DNA of 64,000 bases from Ophioderma brevispina. Lineage: Eukaryota > Echinodermata > Ophiuroidea > Amphilepidida > Ophiodermatidae. This document shows positions 35,564 through 46,869 of the stretch, in pieces. The stretch lies in assembly GCA_023653785.1 (NCBI GenBank), contig JAMKCH010035789.1, positions 1-64,000 on the forward strand, given 5' to 3'. Each line of letters begins with the position of its first letter. Within the stretch, counting starts at the first letter, position 1. A program made the position numbers and the translations under genes. Under the pieces are notes generated by a model. The model worked only from the letters and a program-made list of their open reading frames with translations. It had not been told where the DNA came from and searched no databases.

Positions 35564-35617
35564 TGACGAGCCCCCAATTTCTGTTACGACGAGCGCCCAA
35601 TTTCGGACGAGCCCCCA
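35564..35617 (-). promoter_or_regulatory. Primer binding site, tRNA-Pro type
   Basis: The minus strand reads TGGGGGCTCGTCCG at 35617-35604, directly after the LTR end. This matches the start of the tRNA-Pro primer site known from gammaretroviruses. The area is partly duplicated: gacgagcccccaatttctgt is present at about 35564 and 35607. Confidence 0.5.
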
Positions 35618-35621
35618 ATTT

Positions 35622-35800
35622 CTGTTACGACAACTCGTGGACGCCAAGGTCAGAAATACCCTTTAAAGACAAATGAGCCTTGTGCTGAATTTTATATAAT
35701 AACACTGATTTAATATTTATGATTTTAATCAAAACACAATTTCAAGTCAATAATGACACACTCAATGCCCTTACTCATCTTACTATAATGTCCTGCCCTT
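35622..35800 (-). mobile_element. LTR end, minus orientation
   Basis: The minus strand ends TTCTGACCTTGGCGTCCACG then GTCGTAACA. A TATA-like TATATAAAA lies about 70 bp upstream (near 35693). A plus-oriented relative ends at 40470-40501. The 5' limit was not determined. A 28-bp tandem duplication (tgcccttactcatcttacta...) lies at 35765-35822. Confidence 0.5.
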
Positions 35801-35829
35801 ACTCATCTTACTATAATGTCCACTAATGT

Positions 35830-36470
35830 CTAGAATAAAAGGAAGCGTTGCCGATCAACGATGATATGTCCCCACAGCGAAGACTCAAAATGACAGCATA
35901 GAAAGTCATATAAATCCACGGGAAATATAATCCATGGGTATATCAGTCCTGAAGGTAACTTTGTCCACCATATCAAGACGACGGGTTTGTCTCTCGACGA
36001 CACTAATATTCCGCAGTACAATGATCAAAGTAATACCACCTAATGTCCGTCTGTCGCAAATGTCCACTTTTAGGACCACATTCCAAAAACTGAAGCTCTT
36101 TTGGCTTGGAAAGATGACAGCTGACAAAAGCTTGCACATGCAGCTATTGTGGTTTTTGATACTAAGTACTACACTGATCTACCATACTGGAGATCCTCAA
36201 CTAAACAACTGGCCAAGTTCTCTATCTGATTTATATATTTCTGTAGTTAGGTTCCCCTAATCTCTAATAATAACTATTACAACATCATCATCATGCATAA
36301 ACATAGCCTAACACTGTCCAATTGGATCTCACACAAATGACATCACATGCATTGCATCATCTTACATTTATGACATCTTGGGAAACTACCTATTTTGCAA
36401 TCTGGAGGATACTCTAACATTATTCTAAACAGTAAAACACCGTTCAACGCTGACGGTTGGGTTTTGAAGC
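35830..36470. other. Intron 2 sequence with open frames on both strands
   Basis: Frames at 35906-36139 (minus) and 35934-36260 (plus) overlap. Neither is recognisable or flanked by good splice sites. Confidence 0.35.
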
Positions 36471-36480
36471 CACTCCTTAC

Positions 36481-36633
36481 CGGTAAAACAGCATTTGATG
36501 TCAAAAGGTTGTGATTTACAGAGTCCTTCCATGGTATTATCATCTCCACCTGGACATTCAGTAGTTAGCATACATCTGCCGGAACACCCATATACTGGAT
36601 GGTCATAAGTAGCACATTCTGGATCCGTGTATC
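36481..36633 (-). CDS. Exon 2: cysteine-rich module, phase 1-1
   Basis: A 153-base (51-codon) exon lies between acceptor tttctag and donor GTAAGGAG. It encodes seven cysteines in the pattern ECATYDH-x4-GC-x3-C-x5-ECP-x10-LC-x7-KCC-F, counting gaps approximately. It begins with two bases and ends with one, so it is symmetric (phase 1-1) and can be duplicated or skipped without a frameshift. It aligns clearly with the exon at 27190-27369, sharing ECAT(Y/F)DH, a central Cys-x-x-(T/K)T-x-x-CP stretch and a terminal CCF. I do not recognise the domain by name. Compact repeats ending in CC occur in secreted, disulphide-stabilised proteins, so an extracellular role is inferred. Flanking introns are about 11.6 kb upstream and 9.1 kb downstream, both filled with transposons. 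Confidence 0.65.
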
Positions 36634-37199
36634 CTAGAAAGCATTCATTAAGAAGGTATTTTATTTGAGTCCATTAGGCATGTATGATGATCTGCATACG
36701 TTACCAAATTCTTCCAGGATTCATGAAATGACAGTATTTTGTCACTGTTGCAAAATTTTTCCCAAATGCAAGACAGAAAGTATTTTTTTTGGGGGGGGGA
36801 GTCTTTATAAATAAGAGATATTTCGAGGAAATCAAAGATTGGACGATTTACTGATTCCTCAGAATACATTTGTAATGCGACCTAATGACAGCACACCAAG
36901 TACGCAATGCATTCTGGGACAAAGATAATCAGTAAATTATATTGTGCTAGGTTGGAATCATCTTAAAATAGTATCTTTACGAGTTGACTTTGAAATATCT
37001 ACAAAATGATCAATTGGGTGATGCCAGTCTCCAGGAATCGGCTTCGTTATAGTGTTATGTTCATCGTTATAGTTTTACGTTCATCACGTCCAAACATCAT
37101 TACGAGATTTTATGCGGCTTGGAACCTTGAACATTTAAAGTCGAGCTGGATGATATGAACAATTACTCCAGTTTTATGCAGGAGTTCATAGACCTTTTT

Positions 37200-37435
37200 A
37201 AAATTTGGTTTATATACACGCACGATTGGTTCTACCCCAGCGATAATTGGGGAGCGCTGTTAATGGGTGCTGAGTAATGATAGGGTTGTGCGCTTAGCCA
37301 GCTGCCACCTAGTTGGAGCGAAATGATTGTGACGATTTCCTGATGGCAATGTAATAATAATTGGTAACGCGCCGTGAGCGTCCTACAGGACGGATACGTA
37401 CGCGTTATAAATGGACATTATTATTATTATTGTTT
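37200..37435 (+). repeat. SINE copy with ATT tail
   Basis: Same family as 11073-11312: tgcgcttagccagctgccacctag, gcgaaatgattgtgacgatt and a final tacgcgttataaatgg followed by ATT repeats. Confidence 0.65.
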
Positions 37436-37461
37436 GCTTACAACAGATACCGGATACGGAA

Positions 37462-37935
37462 ATATTGTTATACACAGTATCCTATGGTACTGCTGTAGTA
37501 CCAGCGTAACTTGATGTTTACTACATCAAAAGATCCGATTCATCTAAGCGACTCTCTTTAATTTTATTTGAATTATTTTTATTTAATACACAAAATTTAT
37601 ATTTCGAAATCTGAGTCTGCTGCCTTTCCCGAAGAAGGCGCCCTCAATTTTCAAACAAATTGTGTTTTTTGCATATACATAATGCTTGTCCATACAATAA
37701 TTACTGTATGAAATAACTAATCTCAAATCGAAGCCCTTCATATAGAAAATGATTTTTTGTTATACACGGTATCCTATGGCACCGTTATACTGTACATAGA
37801 TGTGTCCTGCATGAAAACGAAAAATCCGATTCATCTATAAGTTTGGAATTAAGCATTTTAGGTGAGTATCTTTAGTTCTAGCTGTTTTTTGTGATTACTA
37901 CAGAGATTTCGAAATCTCTGAGTCAGCCTTTAATT
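37462..37935. repeat. Tandem duplication, about 295-bp spacing
   Basis: ttatacacagtatcctatgg, ccgattcatct and atttcgaaatct-gagtc occur in the same order in two units (from 37462 and from 37757). Confidence 0.65.
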
Positions 37936-37964
37936 GACATCTGTAAAGCGAGATGTATACCTCG

Positions 37965-38130
37965 TCTCTAGAGGAAAAATGACTACAAACCTGACCATCA
38001 CCGCAAACAAAGAGGGTTGTCATTTGTATTGTAGATCTAGGAGCAATTTCCCACTAAACACAGGTAGGGGTCGCTCCGTGACTTTTGAAAAAGTTGGCAA
38101 AAATGCCATTTAGGGATTTAAGGTATATAC
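37965..38130. repeat. Dispersed repeat (ggggtccgctccg family)
   Basis: aaaatgactacaaacctg, gatctaggagcaattt, aggggtcgctccgtga and gcaaaaatg recur at 30435-30575 and 50595-50680. Confidence 0.6.
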
Positions 38131-38589
38131 TGGCTTTCATGATGCTTTTCTGAATATTCCAACATTGACTTCTGTGCGCTCCTTTTTTCAAAGTAGTTTA
38201 GCGACTCCATTTTCAAGAGCCCGAGACGCCCAGGGGCGGGTAATTCACTGCCCTAATGTGGAAATTAAGGAATGGTTTTGGAGAAATAATATTTCTTACC
38301 GTTTCTACCAAATTCCCAGTGCGTTGAAAACATGAAACATATGAACATACGTTCGTTCATCTAAAAAAAGAGAGAATATGAAAGGTGTTTACGTTTTCAG
38401 TAAATAAATTAGGCGTTTTGATAGTTTCGTATATTGCTCAGATAAGAAATTTTGATTTGATTTGATTTATTCGGGCATTGCATCCTGGATAACTCAATAA
38501 AGCCTCTACAGGAAGCTACTTGTTTTCTTTTGTCGCATTGGCGTAGCCAGTGTGGTAGCGGGATGGGGAAATTTCCCCCTCGGAAGCTA

Positions 38590-40140
38590 AAATCATTTTC
38601 AGGAAAAAGCACCAATAGTCCATAAGCCAGTTTCTGTACGGGCCTTAAAATTCGAGTTTGTTGCACCCACCTGGTGATTAATTTTCCAATATATCACCTT
38701 AAAGGGGGTGTCCCCCTGACTAGGATTAGGTATGTTTCCGCCCCGAAATGTTGCACATTAGCGCGTACTGCCTATTTAAAAATGGCCACCATTGTTTTAT
38801 GAAAAACTGCTATTGTATTTTCGTTATAGATAAGAACTTTGTCTAGGACTAAACGAAATGAAGTTTTAGCTTCCTAAAGTGGGCTTAAACATTTAAGTGT
38901 CCTATATGGCCGCCGGAAGGAGGCATGTTTTGTTAAATGTACTAAAATTGCCAAATTGATGGGGTAAGAATGCGAGTAATATTTTGAGAGCACCAAAAAG
39001 AGAACTGATGACATTTGTATATTGCGGACATGATCTTAACTCATGATGGCGGCGGCGGTTATACCCGCTCCGGGGGACATAAATCAAGAAGAAAATGCCC
39101 CTGCACATCTTTTTCGACATAATAAAAAACATAAGGAAAACTATTGATAACATTTTTCCGCAATCTTCTCTCGTACTTCTGGACAATTGCAGACCACTCA
39201 ACACTAGTTGACACTGGCAAGGAAGATGATCTCGGCAGTAGAGAGGGAGAAGGAGCTGGTGGTACAAGTCAGAAACAAAGATAGCACTTGATGTGCTCGA
39301 AAGAAAGTTAGGTCACCATATTTAAATTTTACTTCTACATATAGACAACTTTTTCACTTCTTCATAAGCATAGTTTTTATTTTTACTGGAAAACACCTAT
39401 GACGTCACTGAGTAGTCCTTAAATACAGTCCACACCCATTTACTATGATTTTATTGTATTAGGTTGATATGAGCTGTTGTCTTCCTATGAACTATTATAG
39501 AGTCAGTTTAAACTATGTTATATAGCCCAAGTAGTAACCAGCTATTGTGACAGCACTCTCTTGTCAATGCCAATACCCCACTTTAATATTTTTACATCTT
39601 GGAAATGATTTAGGGGCACTATTAGAAAATGTTGTTTAATAACACCGAAAAGATGGTTAGGGCTGCTTTTCTTCCTGATTTACGTACTCTAGAGCGAATA
39701 TAAACACCGCCATCTTTAAAAACAAGCCTGTACATAAAAATATAAATGCCATAAATTCTTTTTGGAGCTCCCAAAATATCACCCAGGTTCTTATTTCAAC
39801 AATTTGCCATTTTAAGTTCATTTAGCAAAATATGCCTCTTTGCGGCGGCCATCTTGGACGCCTAGATGTGTGAGCCCCCTCTAGGAAGTTAAAAACTTGA
39901 TATCGCGTATTCGTGGATATAATTTCTATCTGTAATGAAATTATAATGGCGGTTTTACATAAAACAATAGCGGCCATTTTGAAATGGGCAGAACACGCTA
40001 ACGTGCAGCTTTTCTGAGCGGAAACATACCTCATCCTAGTCAGGGGGACATCTCCTTCAAGGTGATATATGGGAAAATTAATCACCAGTTGGGTGCAACG
40101 AACGGAAAATCCAATGATTGCAGCTTATGGACTACAATGA
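38590..40140. mobile_element. 1.55-kb foldback element
   Basis: Arms of about 600 bp (38590-39240 and 39540-40140) are imperfect inverted copies. They share tagtccataagc, gcacccacctggtgattaat, gtccccctgactaggat, aatggccnccattgttttatg, atggccgcc and the inner blocks ggagcnccaaaaag and cacatctttttcg. The loop is about 300 bp. Frames at 38902-39267 and 39822-40085 are shadows of the arms. Confidence 0.65.
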
Positions 40141-40359
40141 AAAGACGGATATTCGTGCCCAAATAGCCCTAATTTCACTTATTTGCCCTCTGCGATCGGA
40201 ACATTTCGGCCTTCCATCGGGAACTAAACAAATCCCAAAATATGTTCAACATTAAAATAGTTTTATAATATCCTTCATCTTTTGATTAAAAATATAATTT
40301 ATTTTATTTCTCTATTTTACGGGAAAAGTAGTTTATTATGGAAAAGAAAAATCGAAATC

Positions 40360-40507
40360 CCCTAATGCTATATTGAGATTAGACCAGATGTTTTTTACAA
40401 GATAGAGATTGAGCTCAATACTATAAATAGCCTGGGGTTCAGGTGATTTACGCAGAAGGCTCATCTGTTTTCCGACCTTGGCGTCCACGAGACGTCGTAA
40501 CAGAAAT
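40360..40507 (+). mobile_element. LTR end, plus orientation
   Basis: CTATAAATAGCC (TATA-like, 40420) lies upstream of AAGGCTCATCTGT and GACCTTGGCGTCCACGAG, ending at CGTCGTAACA. It is related to the minus-strand LTR end at 35622-35660 and abuts the integrase remnant that follows, implying loss of the internal 5' region. Confidence 0.5.
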
Positions 40508-40513
40508 ATAGTT

Positions 40514-41150
40514 TTGTTTCAACAAGTAATGAACCAGTTGGCAATTTCCCAGTACAGTTCTCCAGCATACCACCCGGAATCCCAGGGGGCCCTAGCCCTA
40601 GAGAAGTATCACCAAACATTGAAAAAAATAATCAAAACATATGTGTTTTAATTTGAGCTGTTGAGAGGGATTGGGATGAGTGAGTTCATCTCCTGCTATT
40701 TTTGCTACCAGGGACGCTGTACAAGAGCCGCTAGAATTCAGTCAATTTGAGTTAGTGGTGTTTGGTCACAAAGGGGGCCATTGAAATTACTTAAAGAAAA
40801 GTGGTTGTGTGAAAATCCTGATGTAAATTGGTAAGACCATGTGTCTCAATTCAGACACAAGCTCCAGAGAGGCACAGAAATCGCCAAAGAAATCTCAAAC
40901 AGAGCCAGGCAAAAATGAAGACATGGTATGACAGAGATGAAAGGAACAGAGTATTCAGCACAATTGATAAAGGTTTGGCACTTTTTTTCCAATACAAGGA
41001 CATCCTTTGCAAGCCAAGTATTCTGGACCATATGAGATTGAAAGCAAAGTGGGAGACTTTGACTATGTGATCAAAACATCAGGTCGACGTAGAAGTCGAG
41101 TTATGTCACATAGATATGCTCAAAGAGTATAACGAGATGACACAGCAAAA
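40514..41150 (+). pseudogene. Ty3/Gypsy integrase C-terminal remnant (Gmr1-like)
   Basis: Frames in order give the end of the catalytic core (SAYHPESQGAL, KYHQTLKKIIKTY), then RGPLKLLKEKW-like sequence, then the C-terminal region (LKQSQAKMKTWYDRD; later DYVIKTSG and CHIDMLKEYNE). Several stops and frameshifts interrupt it. Integrase lies upstream of reverse transcriptase, the reverse of ordinary Ty3/Gypsy order. This order is described for Gmr1-type elements of deuterostomes. Confidence 0.6.
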
Positions 41151-41479
41151 CCTGCATGCGTAGTGTCTACCAGTGTTCGTGATAAGAGTGCAAATGATGG
41201 CATCATTAGGAGGGTCGTCGATTGCCAAATTGTGTAAGCACGTATTTCAATACGGAATAAAATCGCAATCTCATCATAGTGCGCAGTTCACACTCCATAG
41301 AAAAACGTTTTACACAATTTGGCACTCGCCAGTGGTGGTAGTCAGTAGCTGATCAAGACAGCACTACTGTAAACAGAGAAAATGATTATGGTGTCAAATT
41401 GCAAAATTCTGACATACTTGCCAATTGGACAAGAAACTAGGTCATCTCCCAGAAAGTCAACAAGGTTAATTGAAAGAAA

Positions 41480-42190
41480 TAATTCACAAGTGGGAAAATA
41501 TATTTCCTGATGTACCCAATGAGACACGTGTCATAAATCATGACCTTGATGTAGGTGATTCGGAACCGATCAAACAACATCCTTATATGGTGAATCCAAT
41601 CAAACTACAACATTAGAAATGAAGTGAAATACATGTTAGACAACGATATAATTGAGCAGAATAATAGTGAATAGAGCTCCCCATGTATTCTGGTTCCCAA
41701 ACCTGATGGTTCAATTCGCTTTGTCACAGAAAGTCAACCTCTGTTCCAAAACTGACTCGTTTCTGATTCCGCGTATTCCGCGTATATGATTGCATAGATA
41801 GAGTTGGAAATGCCAAATTTTACAAGCAAATTGATTTCTTAAAGGGGTCCCCCTCACTGACAGTGCCAAAGAAATTTCAGCCTTTTGTACGCCCGATGGC
41901 CTATACCAATTGCATTTGGTCATCCGTAACATTTCAAAGATTAGTGAACAGAGTAGTCGCAGACATACAAAATTGTGAGGCTTATGTGGATGACCTATAC
42001 AGCCAGACATGGGAGGAATACATGAGACAACTCCAAAAATTGTTTGAGAAAGTATCTCTGGCGAATTTGGTGAATGCAAATGTGACATACTTAGGGCATG
42101 TTGTAGGACAAGGGCAAATTAGGCCTTTGAAAAATTACGTCTTGATAAATGCGCCAGTTTTTGATGGTGCTAATGTCCTAAAATGCATTT
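41480..42190 (+). pseudogene. Ty3/Gypsy reverse transcriptase remnant (Gmr1-like)
   Basis: Fragments in shifting frames match RT motifs in order: KQHPYMVNPIKLQ, NNS-W-SPCILVPKPDGSIRFV, KEISAFCTPDGLYQ, RLVNRVVADIQNCEAYVDDL with the catalytic YVDD, and YLGHVVGQGQIRP. The chain is broken by stops and small deletions, including loss of the segment before the fingers-palm junction. Together with the integrase remnant upstream this is a dead element. Confidence 0.65.
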
Positions 42191-42302
42191 AAATGCACTT
42201 TTGAAAAAACAACTCACGGAGCACCCTGCCTTGAGTTAGGGGGAAATCAACCCTAGATCTAACAAGAAAAATAACGCTACCCGTTTTTTTTTTTTTTTTT
42301 TT

Positions 42303-42960
42303 TTGCGGTGATCATAAGATATATACTGTACAAGCGATACATCGATGATTGTGTGCCAGCGTCTTGTTCTCTCCAAAAATTCCAAGACTTAATCTCCTTC
42401 GTTAGGAACTTCCACCCGGCTATTAAATTCACATCCTGCATTTCTACTGACCAGTTGCCCTTCTTGGACATCATTTTGTCTAATGCCGGTGACCGGCTGT
42501 CTACAAGCGTATTTTACAAACCAACCGATGCGCATACCTACCTCACGTACCAGTCTTCACATTCTTCAGCCTGTAAAAACAACAGCATACCCTTTCGCAA
42601 TTTCTTCGCCTAAGTCCTATTAGTAATCAAACGGACTTTGAAGATCAAACTTTCCAGATGTCATCGTTCTTTCATAAACGTAATTACCCGACTTCTGTTA
42701 CGGATTCCACACAACGACGCAATGCCAACATCTCACAAGATGACGCCCTTCTTCCTATTGTTCAGTCATCCAGTGAAAGGGTACCAATTGTTCTCACATA
42801 TCATCCTATTACTACTAAAGTGCCAAGATCATACGTCAGAACTTCAACATTCTGCAGGCCGATCCTTTGACATCTTCCATTTTTCCATCTCCTCCTCTAA
42901 TCGCGTATCGTCGGGATCAGAACTCGTTCATTCTACGCTTCGACAAAGCTCCCAATGAAA
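42303..42960 (+). pseudogene. Penelope-like reverse transcriptase fragment
   Basis: The frame from 42308 reads RYIDDCVPASCS, with the catalytic YIDD, then FHPAIKFT, LPFLDIILS and VFYKPTDAHTYLTYQSSHSS-CKNSIP-like sequence, all typical of Penelope-like RTs. After a frameshift the C-terminal part continues (EFFHKRNYP, VPIVLTYHP, FPSPPLIAYRRD). The GIY-YIG endonuclease is not seen. A T tract (42284-42304) marks the upstream junction with the Gypsy remnant. Confidence 0.7.
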
Positions 42961-42965
42961 TAGGC

Positions 42966-45900
42966 GATATCTAGAATGAGCAATTAACCAATCTGGAGAA
43001 TCATGTCGACAAGAAACACGTAGACAGATTTGGAGTTAAACCGGCAGTCTCCAAAAAGAATGATAAGAATCAGCAATGCTCAAGACAACATCAAAAAGTG
43101 AGGCGTTTGAAGAAAGCCACCGAGCGCCGATACAAACAAGCCCTGAGAGATGGAAACAAGGGGCACTCAGCTAATTTGAAAAAGAAAGGATTTCCTTAAG
43201 CTCGTACGCTTACACAACAAAGTAAGGAAACTGGAGCTGAAATCACAAGAAAAGAAAAGTGACAGCAAGGAGTAGCACCGAATTCGACCAAATCCACACA
43301 AATACGCAAAACGTCTACTGAATGAGAAATAAACAAGATCTCCTTCCTTCAGCAAACAGCTGCAGAGAAGTTTTTCAAAAATGTTAACAGTGACAGAAAG
43401 CGTAACTACAAATACCACCCTCTAAAGGGCATGAAGAGACCATCAAAGCCGACCAAGGCATTCAACACTCAACCACCCAGTCTGTCAGAGTTAAACAGCT
43501 ATCTTCAGAAAAGAAGAAATGCCAGTGCTCCAGGTACCAATCGCATTCCATACCTAGTGTGGAAAATGCCCTAGAACAACCCGGCTACTACATAAAGTTA
43601 TTTGCAATGTATGGAGAACAGCCGCAGTACCTGTGAGCTGGAGAACGGGAGAAGCCATCTTTATATCCAAGGAGGAGAACTAGTGATCCCCCCTGCTTCA
43701 GGCCCAATCACACTGAAGAATGAGTATTCTCAGAACCATCAACTACCTGACAGAAAGCAACTATATCGTCCAATCCATTCCGAAGGGTTTCATGCAGAAA
43801 ATATCAGGATGTGTGGAACACACAGAAGCACTAAACTGAAAAAGAATGGTAAACCAATTGTGACAACATGGCTGGACCTGCAAAACGCATATGGTACTGT
43901 AGCACACAACCTTGTACAGTTTGTTTTAGAGTGGTATCATGTTCCAGGCCACATTAGGAAGATCATATGTAACACTTAAGTGAACAAAGGGGGGGGGGGT
44001 CCTGTGGACCCCCAAAAATTTGTTTTCGCGCTGGAGGATTTACGCGTGAGATTTTTTCGCCGAATTTTTTATAAATACGCTTCTTTTCATACAAAAAATA
44101 TTAAAATCGGTCAAGCCGTTAATGAGTTATTTAGTGGGCATCCCACCCCCGGGCACTAACGGAAGTCAGCTGAAAATATTTTTAAAAATCAAAGTACCAA
44201 AGGAATTTTTGTGGCTGATATATGTTCACGCATACATGTAATTAAGTAATTATTTGTAACATTAAAAATAATTAACCCTTTATGTGCTGAAAACAAACAA
44301 TGTCATCGTGGACGTTGCAAAACCGTTACTGTACAAACTCTATGGGAAAATGACGTGTATTTTGCAACATCCGTAAAAAATATATGTAATTTGGGTCGTC
44401 TAGTGTAGATATCAACATGAAATAAGTTTTCAAAACGTTTGATATAAGTGCAAGGCTCATTTGCCCAATTTTCGGGTGTTTTGAAAACAATGTTTTGCCC
44501 ATAATTTGCAGCTCAAATAACAAATTTCATTTTTATTTTCATTGTCTTATGACCCATCACATGTGGTATAAATTTCGTGCAAAAAACCCTGGGAAAGTGG
44601 TTTCCTTAGGGGGTCCCATGGACCCCCCCCACCCCCCCCCCCCCCCCCACTAACGGGAGTGAAAACCCCTTGGTCACTTAAGTGTTAACTATTATGATGT
44701 ACTCTTCATGTGTGTCAAAACAACCGAATGGACAACTGACTGGATACAGTACATGATAGGAGTCTTTCAAGGCTGCCCACTCTCCTGCATCCTGTTTCTG
44801 GCCGTCTTCAATCTGTGTCTTGATCTCGTAGACCAGTCCAACCACCTCGGGAACTACATGAGTGGATCTGACATCATCTCATCTGCCAAATCATACGAAG
44901 ATGACCTGACCCTTGTAGCTTGGAGCCCAGAAGAATGCCAAGGACCTGTAAATTCAGTAAACAACTTCCTCAAGTGGTCACGGACCATGAAAGCCAACCC
45001 AAGAAAATGCAATTTTCATGCCATGAAGAAGTTTGTCCCCAACGCAGAACAAAAGCGACAAGGACACAAAAACGCAATATGTGGCATACGATCCCGGCCT
45101 AGAAATAAACGGACAGCAGATTGCTTATATCCACAGTCAACCCATGCGGTTCCTTGGGAAGCCGATCTGTAACGACCTGAAGGACAATAACGTCAGAGAC
45201 ATGGTATGCACAAAGCTGACAGAAAGCTTCAAACAACCAATTCAAGTGGGCTTATGGATATGCAATAATGCTATTGTACCCAAACTGACGTGGGAGTTCA
45301 CTATCTATAACTTCCCAATTTCCTAAATCGAAAGTCTGGAAGCTACTTGTACCAAATACCTGAAGAAATGGGCAGATATAAGCAGATGCACTACCACCAG
45401 CGCTCTGTACAGGAGCAGGAAACACTATGGCCTGCAATTGAAAAGGCTAACCACATCAGTCAAATGTATGCAAGTAACTAAGTACCATCTAAACAAGTAC
45501 TCTAATGATGGAAGTACACAGACACTCCAGAGAAAATGAATGGAAAGTAAAAAGACGAAAGTCAGATGGAATGGTATAAAATAATTAGAACAGAAAGAAC
45601 GCCATCTAATTCTGAATGAAAAGACTAGAGGTCAGACGGACAGAGCCGTTCTTGGGTACAAAAAGAACCAAAAGCTGATCAAAGACATGAGTCATAAAGA
45701 ACAAAGGAAATGCCTCACTGGACTAATAAAAGACATGGATGAGGAAGACATGTTGTCTACCTTTACGGATGTGCGAAACAAGGGCAGTAGATGAATTGGG
45801 AATCTGTCCTGCAGGTCGACACCTCCTGGAAGAAACTTTTGTATGTCTGGACGCCAGAGCTGCTGTCTTTCCACATCAGCGCAATTCATGATCAACTTCC

Positions 45901-46860
45901 ACCCACTGCCAACCTGAAGCTGTGGGGCAAGGCCAACCTTGGACTCTGCCAATTATGTCATCATCGTCATTGTACACTGTTCCACAACCTCAATGGTTGT
46001 AGTTACTCATTACAAAGCGGAAGATACAACTGGCGCCATGGCCAAACACCGAAAGCAATCTCTACAGGTCTGGCACTGTACGTCGTAGAGACAAATTAGA
46101 AAAAAACATCACACCTGAGAATCTGAACTCCATCTCTACAATAGCCTTTCGCACAGCTGATGGCACAAGTCTTACCATACCAATGCATAAGACAGAGCCA
46201 ACAAACATTCTGAAGAAGGCCAGTGACTGGGTATTCCTGATGGATGAGGAACACAGACAAATACTGTTCCCTCCAGAAATCACTGAGACAGCTAAGAGAC
46301 CAGATATCACCATTTTTTCTACCAAAACAAAGACAGTGATCATCAGAGAGCTGACGGTCCCTATAGACATGATAGAGGAGAACCAATCCGATGCATATGC
46401 GAGAAAGAAGTGCAAATACCACGATCTAGTGGCTGACTGTGAAAATAGATGATGGTCTACATACTACTTCCAATAGAAGTAGGAAGCAGAGGTTTCTGCA
46501 ATACATCAGTCAACATGTCTGGCATCCGTGGGCATTCCTAAAGGAAAGGCTATAACCGATACAGCAGCCAAATTGCACTCAGAGCGAGCGAATTCCAAAA
46601 TACAAAGTTTTAAGATATTGTTACACATTGTAACATTTACATTCAGAAAAACATTATGAATTAGAGGGATGCTCGGGATTGTTTTGTGGGGAGGGAGGTG
46701 TGAACGTTTATGAAAAGTGGGCTTTTCAGTGTAGACTCAATTTTTTTCTCTCTGTCGCTTCAAATATTTGAAGGAGTGTTGACGGAATTTGTAATTATAA
46801 ATTTGTTATTTTGGACTTCGGGAGCCGTTAAACCGTCGGTCCCATGTATGGAGAGTAAAT
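42966..46860 (+). pseudogene. R2-like LINE (RT plus zinc finger plus restriction-like endonuclease), decayed
   Basis: Frames in order: basic N-terminal part (RRLKKATERRYKQAL), SAPGTNRIPYLVWK and WRTGEAIFI, TWLDLQNAYGTVAHNL (motif A), then after an insertion GVFQGCPLSCILF and YEDDLTLVAW (catalytic YxDD). Next come FLGKPICNDL, a CCHC finger (CQLCHHRHCTLFHNLNGC plus GRYNWRH) and the endonuclease region (KRPDITIFSTK, IIRELTVP, KCKYHDLVADC). This PD-(D/E)xK-type end places it in the R2/NeSL-like group rather than APE-type LINEs. Many stops and shifts are present. It is split by the element at 43974-44685. Confidence 0.65.
43974..44685. mobile_element. 712-bp non-autonomous element inserted in R2-like RT
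   Basis: The ends ACTTAAGTGAACAAAGGGG and CCCCTTGGTCACTTAAGTGT are inverted relatives. Direct TAAC copies flank them (43970-43973, 44686-44689). Removing the element plus one TAAC rejoins the host frame without a stop. Long G and C tracts lie near both ends (43989-44000, 44625-44649). No coding capacity. A TTAA-target reading is possible but would not restore the frame. Confidence 0.6.
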
Positions 46861-46869
46861 TTACCTGAA

